Shown here in pieces: positions 8,621 through 18,671 of a stretch of DNA of 64,000 nt. Position 1 is the stretch's first letter; every line of letters begins with the position of its first letter. Both the position numbers and the translations under genes were made by a program. The notes beneath the pieces are model-generated. The model searched no databases and had not been told where the DNA came from. It saw nothing but the letters and a program-made list of their open reading frames with translations. Location: the NCBI GenBank assembly GCA_021792755.1, contig JAJYUA010000001.1, positions 62,001-126,000 of the forward strand, given 5' to 3'. Origin of the DNA: Pseudomonadota bacterium. GTDB taxonomy: Bacteria > Pseudomonadota > Gammaproteobacteria > Steroidobacterales > Steroidobacteraceae.

Positions 8621-10093
8621 ATGCTCACACTCTCGGATCCCGGTCTGCTGCGTACGCAGGGATACATCGGCGGGCACTGGGTGGACGCGGACGATGCGGC
8701 TACCCGGCCGGTGACCAACCCGGCCACGGGCGAGCGCCTGGGCACGGTGCCTGACATGGGCGCGGCCGAGACGCGGCGGGCCATCGAGGCGGCGCACGCG
8801 GCATTTCCCGCCTGGGCGGGACGCACGGCCAAAGAGCGTGCCGTGATTCTGCGCCGCTGGTACGAGCTGATAATGACGCACCAGGACGACCTGGCCGCGC
8901 TGATGACGGCCGAGCAGGGCAAGCCGCTCGCCGAGGCCCGCGGTGAGATCGCCTACGCGGCCTCTTTCATCGAGTGGTTCGCCGAGGAAGGCAAGCGCCT
9001 CTACGGGGAACTGATCCCGGCGCACCAGGCCGACAAGCGCATCCTGGTGATGCGCCAGCCGGTCGGCGTGGCCGGGGCGATCACGCCGTGGAACTTTCCC
9101 TCGGCCATGATCACCCGCAAGGCCGCTCCGGCACTGGCGGCCGGCTGCACCTTCGTGTGCAAACCGGCGATCCAGACACCCTACTCGGCCCTGGCGCTCG
9201 CGGAGCTGGCCGGGCGGGCCGGCGTGCCGCCGGGAGTGCTCAACATGGTCACCGGCAACGATGCGCCGGCCATCGGGACCGAGCTGACGGGGAACCCCCT
9301 GGTGCGCAAGCTCTCCTTCACCGGCTCGACCGCCGTCGGCAAGCGGCTGATGGCGCAGTGCGCCGGCACGGTCAAGAAGCTCTCGCTGGAGCTCGGTGGC
9401 AACGCACCGTTCATCGTATTCGACGATGCCGACCTCACGGCAGCCGTCGCCGGTGCTATCGCCAGCAAGTACCGAAACTCGGGCCAGACCTGCGTGTGCG
9501 CCAACCGGCTGTTGGTGCAGGCCGGGGTTTACGAGGCGTTCACACGCAAGCTCATCGAGGCCGTCTCGACGCTGCGCGTGGGCGATGGCCTGCGCGGTCC
9601 GACGGACCAGGGTCCGCTGATCGACGCCAAAGCGGTGGCGAAAATCGAGCGGCACATCGAGGATGCCGTCGGCAAGGGCGCGCGCGTTGTGCTCGGCGGC
9701 CGGCGCCACGAGCTCGGCGGCACTTTTTTCCAGCCCACCGTACTGACCGGCGTCACGCCCGACATGCTCGTGGCGCGTGAGGAGACCTTCGGTCCGCTGG
9801 CGCCGCTGTTCCGCTTCGAGACCGAGCAGGATGCGATCCGGATGGCGAACGACACCGAGTTCGGCCTGGCGGCCTACTTCTACACCCGGGACCTCTCGCG
9901 CGCATGGCGCCTCGCCGAGGCCCTGGAGTACGGCATCGTGGGGCTGAACACCGGGCTGATTTCCACCGAGGCGGCGCCGTTCGGCGGCATCAAGGAGTCC
10001 GGCATGGGCCGCGAAGGCTCGCGCCACGGGATACTCGACTACACGGAAATGAAATACCTCTGTGTGGATATCGCCCAGGGGCCTGCAGCATAG
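8621..10093 (+). CDS. gabD: Succinate-semialdehyde dehydrogenase (NADP+), GabD type
   Basis: This 490-residue aldehyde dehydrogenase most resembles GabD, which oxidises succinate semialdehyde to succinate in 4-aminobutyrate breakdown. Visible residues are Asn158 in PWNFP, the cofactor loop FTGSTAVG near 233-240, general base Glu257 in LELGGN, and nucleophile Cys291 in GQTCVCANR. The second cysteine two residues on is typical of GabD, where a redox switch has been described. The C-terminal motif PFGGIKESGMGREG is also typical. It is expressed with the upstream hydrolase. There is no GABA transaminase in the window, so a broader semialdehyde or glutarate-semialdehyde role is possible. Confidence 0.92.
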   Translation: MLTLSDPGLLRTQGYIGGHWVDADDAATRPVTNPATGERLGTVPDMGAAETRRAIEAAHAAFPAWAGRTAKERAVILRRWYELIMTHQDDLAALMTAEQGKPLAEARGEIAYAASFIEWFAEEGKRLYGELIPAHQADKRILVMRQPVGVAGAITPWNFPSAMITRKAAPALAAGCTFVCKPAIQTPYSALALAELAGRAGVPPGVLNMVTGNDAPAIGTELTGNPLVRKLSFTGSTAVGKRLMAQCAGTVKKLSLELGGNAPFIVFDDADLTAAVAGAIASKYRNSGQTCVCANRLLVQAGVYEAFTRKLIEAVSTLRVGDGLRGPTDQGPLIDAKAVAKIERHIEDAVGKGARVVLGGRRHELGGTFFQPTVLTGVTPDMLVAREETFGPLAPLFRFETEQDAIRMANDTEFGLAAYFYTRDLSRAWRLAEALEYGIVGLNTGLISTEAAPFGGIKESGMGREGSRHGILDYTEMKYLCVDIAQGPAA

Positions 10094-10121
10094 GGCAAGG
10101 GGCCTGCACAAGCCCGCCGGG

Positions 10122-10138
10122 CCGGGCACGATGCCCGG
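10122..10138 (+). terminator. Short GC hairpin after gabD
   Basis: CCGGGCA, a CGA loop and TGCCCGG form a perfect 7-bp stem 29 bases past the gabD stop. There is no T-tract, so it is not a classical intrinsic terminator. It may help stop or stabilise the upstream transcript. Confidence 0.3.
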
Positions 10139-10211
10139 ATCCAGCGTCTCGCATAAGGATTTACCGCAAGCCCCTGGCTGCGCGCCTGCCCCCTGCGGTA
10201 TCGTGATCCGT

Positions 10212-11285
10212 ATGCGCTACCATAGCTCTCCGGATTTCCACCGCGATTCGGCCGAGCGCATCGGCATATTGTTGGTCAACTCCGGCACGCCGGACTCGCC
10301 CCGGCCGCGCGACGTGCGCCGCTTCCTCGCCCGGATGCTCGGCGATCCACGCGTGGTCGAGCTGCCGCGCATCCTGTGGCTGCCGATTCTCCACGGGCTG
10401 ATCCTGCCGCTGCGTCCCTCGAAAGTGGCTCCCAAGTACCGCAAGGTCTGGTCGGCCCACGGCTCGCCGCTGCTCGATCAGTCCGAGCGGCTGCGCGCCG
10501 CGCTCGTGAGCACGCTCGCCCAGCGCACGCTGGCCCCGTTCTCGGTGGAGCTCGGGATGCTCTACGGCAGCCCGGGCGTGCCCGAGGCGCTCTCCAGGCT
10601 GCGCAGCGCGGGCGCGCAACGGATCCTCGTTCTGCCGCTGTTTCCCCAGTACTGCGGCGCCACGACCGGCGCGGTCTACGACCACGTGAATGCCGAGCTC
10701 TCGCGCTGGCGCTGGCTGCCGGAGCTGCGCTTCATCGCCGGCTACCACGACCAGCCGGAGTACATCGAGGCGCTGCGAGAGAGCGTGAGCCAGCACTGGC
10801 AGGCGCACGGGCGCACGCAGCACCTGCTGATCTCCTTCCACGGCATCCCGGAGCGCTACTTCCACCAGGGTGATCCGTACTTCTGCAAGTGTCAGAAGAC
10901 CGCCCGCCTGCTCGCAGAGGAGCTGCTGCTCGAGGAAGGCCGCTGGAGTGTCAGCTTCCAGTCCCGCTTCGGGCCGACCGAATGGCTGCGGCCCTACACG
11001 ATCGAGGTGCTCGCTCAAATGCCGGGTCGCGGCATCAGGGACGTCACCGTGGTGTGTCCGGGCTTCGCGGTCGACTGCCTGGAAACGCTGGAGGAGATCG
11101 ATGTCGAGAATCGCGCCGCTTTCCTGCGCGCGGGCGGGGAGCGCTTCGAGTACGTGCCCGCGTTGAACGCCCGGCCCGAGCACGCCAGGCTCCTCGCCAA
11201 CCACATCGCCCGGCACTGCCAGGGCTGGACCCAGGTCGATCTCGGCTTGCACTCCGCCGCGCGGCCGCGGGGCACATCGGTGTAA
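10212..11285 (+). CDS. hemH: Ferrochelatase
   Basis: This is a 357-residue ferrochelatase that inserts Fe2+ into protoporphyrin IX in the last step of haem synthesis. The catalytic residues are His210 (ISFHGIPERY) and Glu291 (CLETLEEI), matching the His/Glu pair of the family. The N-terminus IGILLVNSGTPDSP and the segment LFPQYCGATTGA are typical. I chose ATG 10212 because a longer frame from 10062 adds 50 residues with no family similarity. It lies next to cytochrome b561, a haem protein, which makes physiological sense. A strong RNA hairpin lies just after the stop. Confidence 0.95.
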   Translation: MRYHSSPDFHRDSAERIGILLVNSGTPDSPRPRDVRRFLARMLGDPRVVELPRILWLPILHGLILPLRPSKVAPKYRKVWSAHGSPLLDQSERLRAALVSTLAQRTLAPFSVELGMLYGSPGVPEALSRLRSAGAQRILVLPLFPQYCGATTGAVYDHVNAELSRWRWLPELRFIAGYHDQPEYIEALRESVSQHWQAHGRTQHLLISFHGIPERYFHQGDPYFCKCQKTARLLAEELLLEEGRWSVSFQSRFGPTEWLRPYTIEVLAQMPGRGIRDVTVVCPGFAVDCLETLEEIDVENRAAFLRAGGERFEYVPALNARPEHARLLANHIARHCQGWTQVDLGLHSAARPRGTSV

Positions 11286-11294
11286 CCACTCGTC

Positions 11295-11332
11295 AATGCC
11301 ACCTCGCTCGCCTAAGCTAGCGGGGTGGCATT
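11295..11332 (+). promoter_or_regulatory. 14-bp RNA hairpin between hemH and cytochrome b561, covering the GTG start
   Basis: Bases 11295-11308 pair with 11319-11332 over 14 positions with one U-G wobble; the loop is 10 bases. Three Ts end the right arm. The hairpin could terminate hemH transcription, or it could hide the GTG start of the b561 gene (11325-11327), which lies in the right arm. Either way it should uncouple the two genes or regulate the second. Confidence 0.6.
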
Positions 11333-11924
11333 TCGCAATACCCCCGTCCGCTGGGGCGCCATGTCGCAGCTGCTTCACTGGCTCATCGTGGCGCTCATCG
11401 CCGTGCAGGTGACCCTCGGGCTCATCGGGCTCGAGCTGCCGCTCGGCATGGAAAAGCTCGCCACCCTGGCGCGGCACAAGTCGATCGGCCTCACCATCCT
11501 CGCCCTCGCGGCGATCCGCCTGCTGTGGCGCTGGCTGAATCCCACTCCGGCGCTGCCCGACAATCTGACGGCCATCGAGCGCTTTCTCGCGCGCTGCACC
11601 CATGCGGGCCTGTACGCGCTGCTGTTCGCGCTGCCGCTCACCGGCTGGATCATGTCATCCGCGCGCGGCTTTCCGGTGAGCTGGTTCAACCTGGTGCAGC
11701 TGCCGAACCTGGTATCGAGGAGCGATGCGCTGTACCACGCCATGATCGAGGTCCACGCGGCACTTGCGATTGCACTGGGACTGATGCTGGCTCTGCACAT
11801 CGCCGGCGCGCTCCGGCATCACTTCCTGCTGAAGGACGACACCCTGCGGCGCATGCTGCCGGGCCGCGCCACGGCCGCGGCCCGCTGCGGCCTCGCCGCC
11901 GATTCATCGAGGAATTCCTGCTGA
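11325..11924 (+). CDS. Cytochrome b561 family protein
   Basis: This 199-residue inner-membrane dihaem cytochrome has four membrane helices. Likely haem ligands are His18 (LLHWL), His51 (ARHKSIG), His144 and His158, spaced like those of E. coli CybB. The family passes electrons between the quinone pool and periplasmic acceptors. GTG 11325 keeps the conserved N-terminal NTPVRWG segment; ATG 11361 is an alternative that would avoid the hairpin. The stop TGA shares one base with the ATG of the yceI-like gene, so the two are translated together. This cytochrome b561-YceI pairing is common in proteobacteria. Confidence 0.9.
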   Translation: MAFRNTPVRWGAMSQLLHWLIVALIAVQVTLGLIGLELPLGMEKLATLARHKSIGLTILALAAIRLLWRWLNPTPALPDNLTAIERFLARCTHAGLYALLFALPLTGWIMSSARGFPVSWFNLVQLPNLVSRSDALYHAMIEVHAALAIALGLMLALHIAGALRHHFLLKDDTLRRMLPGRATAAARCGLAADSSRNSC

Positions 11925-12499
11925 TGCCCGCTTCCCGCCTCACCGGCGCGCTCACACTGCTCGCCGCCGTATCGCTCGCCGCATCTGCCCGCGCCGTCGC
12001 GCGCGACACTTCCTACGCCTTGCTGCCCGCGCACAGCTCGCTCACCTACACCTTCACACAGGCGGGCGCGGCCAATCAAGGCCGGTTCAACACCTTCACC
12101 GTGCGCTTCGATCCGACTGCCGGCCGGCTCGCGGTGACGGTCGAGATGCGCTCGTTCGACACGGGCGACAGCCAGCGCAACAGGATCCTGGCAGGAAAGG
12201 ATTTCTTCGACGTGGCCCGATACCCGCAGGCGCGCTTCACGGCCAGCCGCCTGATCCGGACAGCCACCGGCTATCGGGCCGTCGGAGCACTGACCCTGCG
12301 GGGCGTCACACGCACCGTCGCGGTTCCCTTCACCTGGCGCATCGCCGACATCGGCGGACGCCACGTTGGCCTGTTGACGGGTCGGACGACGATACGACGG
12401 CTGGACTTCGGCATCGGCCGGGGCCAGTGGCGCTCCACCGAGTGGCTGGGAAACGCCGTGACGCTGCACTACGCGCTGCAGCTCGTCCCTGGGCACTGA
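11924..12499 (+). CDS. YceI-like periplasmic lipid-binding protein
   Basis: This 191-residue protein begins with a signal peptide (hydrophobic core about residues 9-22, cleavage near SARA-VA) and continues as a YceI domain, a lipocalin-like beta barrel that binds polyisoprenoids. Typical features are the START-like opening YALLPAHSSLTYTF, the FNTFTVRFDP strand and the RRLDFGIGRGQW segment near the end. The start overlaps the b561 stop by one base, with GAGGA about 10 bases upstream. Exact function is not settled for the family; isoprenoid or quinone transport or storage is likely given the partner cytochrome. Confidence 0.9.
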   Translation: MPASRLTGALTLLAAVSLAASARAVARDTSYALLPAHSSLTYTFTQAGAANQGRFNTFTVRFDPTAGRLAVTVEMRSFDTGDSQRNRILAGKDFFDVARYPQARFTASRLIRTATGYRAVGALTLRGVTRTVAVPFTWRIADIGGRHVGLLTGRTTIRRLDFGIGRGQWRSTEWLGNAVTLHYALQLVPGH

Positions 12500-12500
12500 C

Positions 12501-12860
12501 TTACGAGGGGCGCTGCCGCAGTTTCGACGTGCACAGATCGTAGACTGCGGCCATGATCACCCGCACGGAGTGATTCATGCTCGTCTCGATGCCCTTCAGC
12601 GCCGCCTCGCGAATGGCGCCGGTCAGGAACTCGACCTGCGCGGCCGGCAGATCGTCAGGCAGCCTGGCGACGATCTTCACCGCGGGAACCTCCTCCACGA
12701 TCCGCCGCAGAACCCGATAGACGCAGTCCGCCTTGGCGCGCATCAGCCCTTCGTCGTCGCCGAACATCGCCCCGACGGCGCTGAGCCCTTCCGCCCACTG
12801 CGCGCGCGTGCGTTCCCACTCCCGCTCGGTGCCGAAAGTCACTCGGATGATCTCACCCAT
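12501..12860 (-). CDS. Hypothetical protein, 119 aa
   Basis: I do not recognise this protein. It is a soluble, mostly helical 119-residue protein with a few charged stretches (TEREWERTRAQWAEG) and a C-terminal region ending in DLCTSKLRQRPS. It has no signal peptide or membrane helix. Its stop lies one base from the convergent yceI stop. I chose ATG 12860 (Met-Gly-Glu-Ile), preceded by GGAGC; a longer start at 12944 adds low-complexity Gly/Ala sequence. Coding seems real because its codon positions show the same GC pattern as its neighbours. Confidence 0.6.
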   Translation of the reverse strand: MGEIIRVTFGTEREWERTRAQWAEGLSAVGAMFGDDEGLMRAKADCVYRVLRRIVEEVPAVKIVARLPDDLPAAQVEFLTGAIREAALKGIETSMNHSVRVIMAAVYDLCTSKLRQRPS

Positions 12861-13156
12861 GAGCGCTGCTCCGCTGTCCAGGCCCTCATCGATTCGGTCG
12901 CGTGCGCCTGCACCAAGTTCCGCTCCGCCGCGCGCACCGCTCACCTGCCCGGCTTGTTCCAGGGCGGGAGCGGCCGGGGCGAAGATCCGGGGACGCGGAT
13001 GGTGTAGGCCATGTGCGTGCCTGCGTAGGATGCGGCAAGAATAGGCCGGTGCCCCTGCCTTCGGCAGAGGGCATTTCGCGTGCGAATGCGCACATTTGCA
13101 GCCCCTGCGGCAGGCCGGGCAGCCCTCCCTGGCGCGCCGCAGGCCCTAGGGGCGGA
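12861..13156. other. Intergenic region downstream of acs
   Basis: No gene is seen here. It must hold the promoter of the small unknown on its left. Two inverted repeats may serve as a 3' end for acs: an imperfect 9/10-bp stem at 13052-13073 with a TTC loop, and a longer-loop 8-bp repeat near 13104-13143. Neither has a clear T-tract in the acs direction. Confidence 0.4.
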
Positions 13157-15184
<2,028 letters not shown>

Positions 15185-15308
15185 GGTGCCCCCCAACTGT
15201 CTCAACACGGGATCACTCCCGAGAATAGCCGAATCCGTGCAATATTCATGCAAGACCAATCCGGCGCCCCTGCAGGGGCCTGGAGCCGCTTGGCGCGGCG
15301 GGACGGTT

Positions 15309-16199
15309 TTAGTTAGCCGGTCGGATGGCGAGCCGCTCGCCCTGGCGGCGCAGCAGCGGCCCGAAGCCCAACCGGTCGTAGAACGCCCCCAGGGCCGCCA
15401 GATCCGGCGACCGGGGGCGCAAGTCCTCGGGCGCGACCGCCAGGGGCATGTCGCACACGATGTGGGTCAGGCGCCGGGCAAGGTAGACCGTCTCACGGTG
15501 CTCGAGCAGGCGCTGGCGCAGCTCCCGGCCGCCGCGCAGCCCGAGCGAGCCGACACGGCCGAGCTGGCCATACAGGTCATCGATCGAGCCGAAGGCCCGC
15601 ATCAGCGCCGCGGCGGTCTTGGCACCCACGCCGGGCACGCCTGGAATATTGTCCGAGGCGTCTCCGGCGAGCGCCAGAAAGTCCGCAAAGCGTTCCGGCG
15701 GCAGCCCGAAACGACGGTGAACGTCGCCGTAGCCGAGCGGCCCGCGGGCGCCGAAATCCCAGTACAGATCGCCGTCGCGAACGAGCTGGGCAAGATCCTT
15801 GTCGCGCGTGATGAACGCCGAGCGCACGCCGTGCCCACGCATCAGGCGCGACAGCGTGCCGATGAGGTCGTCGGCCTCATACTGCGGGTCGACGAAGGCG
15901 GCAAGGCCCAGGTGAGCACAGAGCTCGCGGCAGTAGTCGAACTGCGCCGCCAGATCCGCGGGCGCCGGCTCGCGATTGGCCTTGTAGAGCGGGTAGATGC
16001 CGTTGCGGTAAGAGCTCGCGAGCCGCTGGTCGAAGGCGACGGCCACGAACGGCGGCCGGGTCTTCTCCAGCAGATCACCGAGAAAGCGCGCGAAACCGAA
16101 CACGGCGTGCACCGGGCGCTGCTGCCGATCGACCATGCCGGGCAGCTGCGAGTAGTACGCTCGAAAAACATAGACCGAGGCGTCGATGAGATAGATCAC
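15309..16199 (-). CDS. Stand-alone 5'-3' exonuclease (PolA N-terminal domain/Xni-like)
   Basis: This 296-residue protein matches the 5'-nuclease domain of DNA polymerase I without the polymerase part. It has [13 protein letters not shown] at the N-terminus, acidic metal sites in [15 protein letters not shown] and [11 protein letters not shown], and the DNA-binding helix-hairpin-helix [18 protein letters not shown]. The family includes E. coli Xni/ExoIX, a flap endonuclease. All the acidic positions I can place are present. The start is uncertain: GTG 16199 fits the beta-strand that begins the domain, while an upstream TTG at 16250 would overlap the HNH gene. It follows the HNH gene by 38 bases on the same strand, so they may be cotranscribed. 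Confidence 0.88.
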   Translation of the reverse strand: MIYLIDASVYVFRAYYSQLPGMVDRQQRPVHAVFGFARFLGDLLEKTRPPFVAVAFDQRLASSYRNGIYPLYKANREPAPADLAAQFDYCRELCAHLGLAAFVDPQYEADDLIGTLSRLMRGHGVRSAFITRDKDLAQLVRDGDLYWDFGARGPLGYGDVHRRFGLPPERFADFLALAGDASDNIPGVPGVGAKTAAALMRAFGSIDDLYGQLGRVGSLGLRGGRELRQRLLEHRETVYLARRLTHIVCDMPLAVAPEDLRPRSPDLAALGAFYDRLGFGPLLRRQGERLAIRPAN

Positions 16200-16237
16200 G
16201 GTACGGGCCGATCCGGGTTGTCGCCGCCCGCCCGGCG

Positions 16238-16912
16238 CTACGCCAACCAACGCTGGATGCGATCGTGCAGCGGGCTGGTTCGGGGAAAGTGCGCGAGCAG
16301 GTATTCCATCTGGTCCGTGAGCACGCGCCGGCCCTTGAGGAAGATGTACTCCGCGTAGGTCGGAGTGAACGGCACCGCGATGAGCTGCATCTTCGCCTGC
16401 TCCGGCGTGCGCGAGGCCTTGTGGTTGTTGCAGCGCCGGCAGGCCGTGACGACGTTGGCCCAGGTATCCTGGCCGCCCTGGCTGAAGGGCCGGACGTGGT
16501 CACGCGAGAGCTCGCGGGTCGGGAAGCGCAGCGCGCAGTACATGCACAGATGCGCGTCCCGCCGGAACAGCGTCTGGTTGTTGAGCGGGGGCACGTAGTC
16601 GTGGCGCGTGCTGCCGGGATTGCCGGTGTGGCCGATCGTGGCGACAATGGAATTGATCTCGAGCGCGGTGCGCCGGCCGGTGAGCGCGCTCACCCCCCCA
16701 AAGAGGGTATAGAGCGCCGAGCCGCAGGTGTAGGCTACCTGCTGCTGGGTATAGAGCCGGGCGGCCTCTTTGTAATCGATCCACTCCAGCGGCATGCCGG
16801 ACACGTCCGTGCGCAGCACGAGCTGGGAGAGCCCGCGCACGTTGCCCGTCGGGACGATGCGCAGATCTTCCGCCGGACCGTGGTCGGCGCGATCGAGGTC
16901 TATGCCCATCAT
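16238..16912 (-). CDS. HNH endonuclease family protein
   Basis: This 224-residue protein has a C-terminal HNH nuclease fold. The first zinc-like pair is CMYC near residue 123, followed by the catalytic segment LSRDHVRPFSQGG with a DH pair, WANVVTACRRCNNHK with the second cysteine pair, and basic residues. The N-terminal 110 residues have no clear domain. Similar stand-alone HNH proteins are widespread in proteobacterial chromosomes and are not tied to restriction systems. Two ATG codons are adjacent; I use the first (16912). A TTGAAG-18-TATCTT promoter lies immediately upstream. It is followed by the 5'-3' exonuclease gene. Confidence 0.85.
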   Translation of the reverse strand: MMGIDLDRADHGPAEDLRIVPTGNVRGLSQLVLRTDVSGMPLEWIDYKEAARLYTQQQVAYTCGSALYTLFGGVSALTGRRTALEINSIVATIGHTGNPGSTRHDYVPPLNNQTLFRRDAHLCMYCALRFPTRELSRDHVRPFSQGGQDTWANVVTACRRCNNHKASRTPEQAKMQLIAVPFTPTYAEYIFLKGRRVLTDQMEYLLAHFPRTSPLHDRIQRWLA

Positions 16913-16921
16913 GGCGTCTGT

Positions 16922-16951
16922 AAGATAAGACAATATTGTGCGAAACTTCAA
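16922..16951 (-). promoter_or_regulatory. Putative sigma70-type promoter of the HNH gene
   Basis: On the minus strand, TTGAAG (16951-16946) and TATCTT (16927-16922) are separated by 18 bases. The predicted start of transcription is about 16915, only a few bases before the first ATG, so the mRNA would have almost no leader. Confidence 0.4.
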
Positions 16952-17227
16952 CACTCTCGATGTTCTCAATCGCAACGCTCCGGATCGGATCATGGCGAAC
17001 CGAGGAATCCGTTTTGCCCCAGAAGCGCCGCGGCGGCTACCCGCCGCGCGCCGAGGAGCGCCCGCGCACGAGGGATCTGCGGGATCCGCGTTGCATGGCC
17101 GGCAGGCGCTACCCTGCCGCCGGGGAAGACTGATGGTGCGCGCTCAAAGCACGCTGCAAAAGAGGCTGCGGCACGCTAACCTTGGCAAGACAGGCTCCCC
17201 ACAGCCGCGATCTGAAGAGAACCGCAG
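16952..17227. other. Intergenic region between the HNH gene and pntAA
   Basis: I see no gene with support here. Short plus-strand frames exist (for example from 16936 to 17133) but have no ribosome site and an arginine/proline-rich composition typical of non-coding GC-rich DNA. The pntAA promoter should lie in this segment. Confidence 0.4.
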
Positions 17228-18349
17228 ATGCCCGCAATGATTGGCGCGCTGCTCGAGCGCACGCCCGGAGAGAGGCGTGTCAGTTTGGTCCCTGAAGTGA
17301 CCGGAAAGCTCATCCGCGCCGGCGCGCAGGTGCTGATGGAGCACGGCGCCGGCGAGGGCGCCCGCTTCCCCGACAGCGCCTACCAGGGGGTGCAGTGGAC
17401 GGATGCGGGCGCAGTGCTCGAGCGGGCCCAGGTGCTGCTGACGGTACAGCCGCTCGCCCTCGAGCGGATCGAGCGGCTCAAATCCGGCACGGTGCTGATC
17501 GGGTTCCTGCAGCCCTACGCCCGGCACGAAGAGGTCCGCGCGCTCAAGGAGCGCGGCGTGACCAGCTTCGCGATGGAGCTCGTGCCGCGCATCTCGCGCG
17601 CGCAATCGATGGATGCACTGTCTTCGCAGGCGGCGATCTCGGGGTACAAGGCGGTTCTGATCGCCGCCAACCATCTGCAGAAGTTCCTTCCGATGCTGAC
17701 CACCGCCGCCGGGACCGTCCGCCCCGCGCAGGTGCTCATCATCGGCGCCGGCGTTGCGGGGCTGCAGGCGATTGCCACGGCGAAACGCCTCGGGGCCGTC
17801 GTGGAAGCCTACGACGTGCGCACCGCCACCCGCGAGCAGGTGAAGTCCCTCGGCGCGAAATTCGTTGAAACCGGGGTCAGCGCGGAAGGCAGCGGCGGCT
17901 ACGCGCGCGAGCTGACCGAGGAGGAAAAGCGCAGGCAGCAGGAGGTGCTCGATGCGCGCATCGCGGCCGCCGACGCAGTGGTAACCACGGCGTCCGTGCC
18001 CGGGCGGGCGGCGCCGAAGATCATCCTGCGCGCCGCGGTCGAGCGGATGCGTCCAGGGTCGGTCATCATCGACCTCGCAGCCGAGCAGGGCGGCAACTGC
18101 GAGCTGACCCGGGCCGGGGAGACGGTGACCCACCGGGACGTTGAGGTCGTGGGGCCGGTGAACCTGCCCGCCCGGCTCGCCTACAACGCCAGCGAGATGT
18201 ACGCCCGAAACCTGCTCAATTTCCTGACGCCGGCGCTGAAGGGGGGCGAGCTCGCCATCGACTGGAACGACGAGGTGTTCGCCCAGTCGTGCCTGACGCA
18301 CGCGGGCGAGATCCGCCACGAGCCGACCCGCAAGGCGCTCGAGGGCTGA
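17228..18349 (+). CDS. pntAA: NAD(P) transhydrogenase subunit alpha part 1 (PntAA)
   Basis: This 373-residue soluble NAD(H)-binding subunit belongs to the proton-translocating transhydrogenase, which uses the proton gradient to make NADPH from NADH. The Rossmann motif IGAGVAGLQAIATAKRLG is near residues 170-188, followed by VEAYDVR, the dinucleotide-binding acidic residue region. The alpha subunit is split, with the membrane part in the next gene, as in Rhodospirillum rubrum and many non-enteric proteobacteria. ATG 17228 follows GAAGAG by 6 bases. A 19-base gap separates it from pntAB. Confidence 0.94.
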   Translation: MPAMIGALLERTPGERRVSLVPEVTGKLIRAGAQVLMEHGAGEGARFPDSAYQGVQWTDAGAVLERAQVLLTVQPLALERIERLKSGTVLIGFLQPYARHEEVRALKERGVTSFAMELVPRISRAQSMDALSSQAAISGYKAVLIAANHLQKFLPMLTTAAGTVRPAQVLIIGAGVAGLQAIATAKRLGAVVEAYDVRTATREQVKSLGAKFVETGVSAEGSGGYARELTEEEKRRQQEVLDARIAAADAVVTTASVPGRAAPKIILRAAVERMRPGSVIIDLAAEQGGNCELTRAGETVTHRDVEVVGPVNLPARLAYNASEMYARNLLNFLTPALKGGELAIDWNDEVFAQSCLTHAGEIRHEPTRKALEG

Positions 18350-18368
18350 GGTCACATCGGGGGAGATC

Positions 18369-18671
18369 ATGACTGGAATCATCGCGCTTTACATCTTCAT
18401 GCTCGCGGCCTTCACCGGCTATGAGGTCATCTCGCGCGTGCCTGTGATCCTGCACACCCCGCTGATGTCCGGCTCCAACTTCGTCCACGGCATCGTGCTC
18501 GTCGGCGCCATGGTGGCGCTCGGCAGCGCGCAGACGCCGCTCGAGAAGACCATCGGCTTCGTCGGCGTGCTGCTCGCGGCCGGCAACGTGGTCGGCGGCT
18601 ACGTCTCCACCGAGCGCATGCTGGAGATGTTCAAGACCAGCCAGGAGAGGAAGAAAGGCGGCCAGGCATGA
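18369..18671 (+). CDS. pntAB: NAD(P) transhydrogenase subunit alpha part 2 (PntAB)
   Basis: This 100-residue membrane subunit forms part of the proton channel. It has three hydrophobic helices (about residues 3-18, 37-53 and 60-80) and the conserved opening IIALYIFMLAAFTGYEVI. A strong GGGGGAG site precedes its ATG. Its stop overlaps the pntB start in an ATGA arrangement, so the subunits are produced together. Confidence 0.93.
   Translation: MTGIIALYIFMLAAFTGYEVISRVPVILHTPLMSGSNFVHGIVLVGAMVALGSAQTPLEKTIGFVGVLLAAGNVVGGYVSTERMLEMFKTSQERKKGGQA

Noticed and set aside
15309-16912. Exonuclease plus HNH gene as a new defence system
   Set aside because: Both belong to common housekeeping families, and no methylase, toxin, integrase or other defence gene is nearby.
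16936-17240. Small plus-strand frames before pntAA
   Set aside because: No ribosome site, no domain and a composition typical of non-coding GC-rich DNA.
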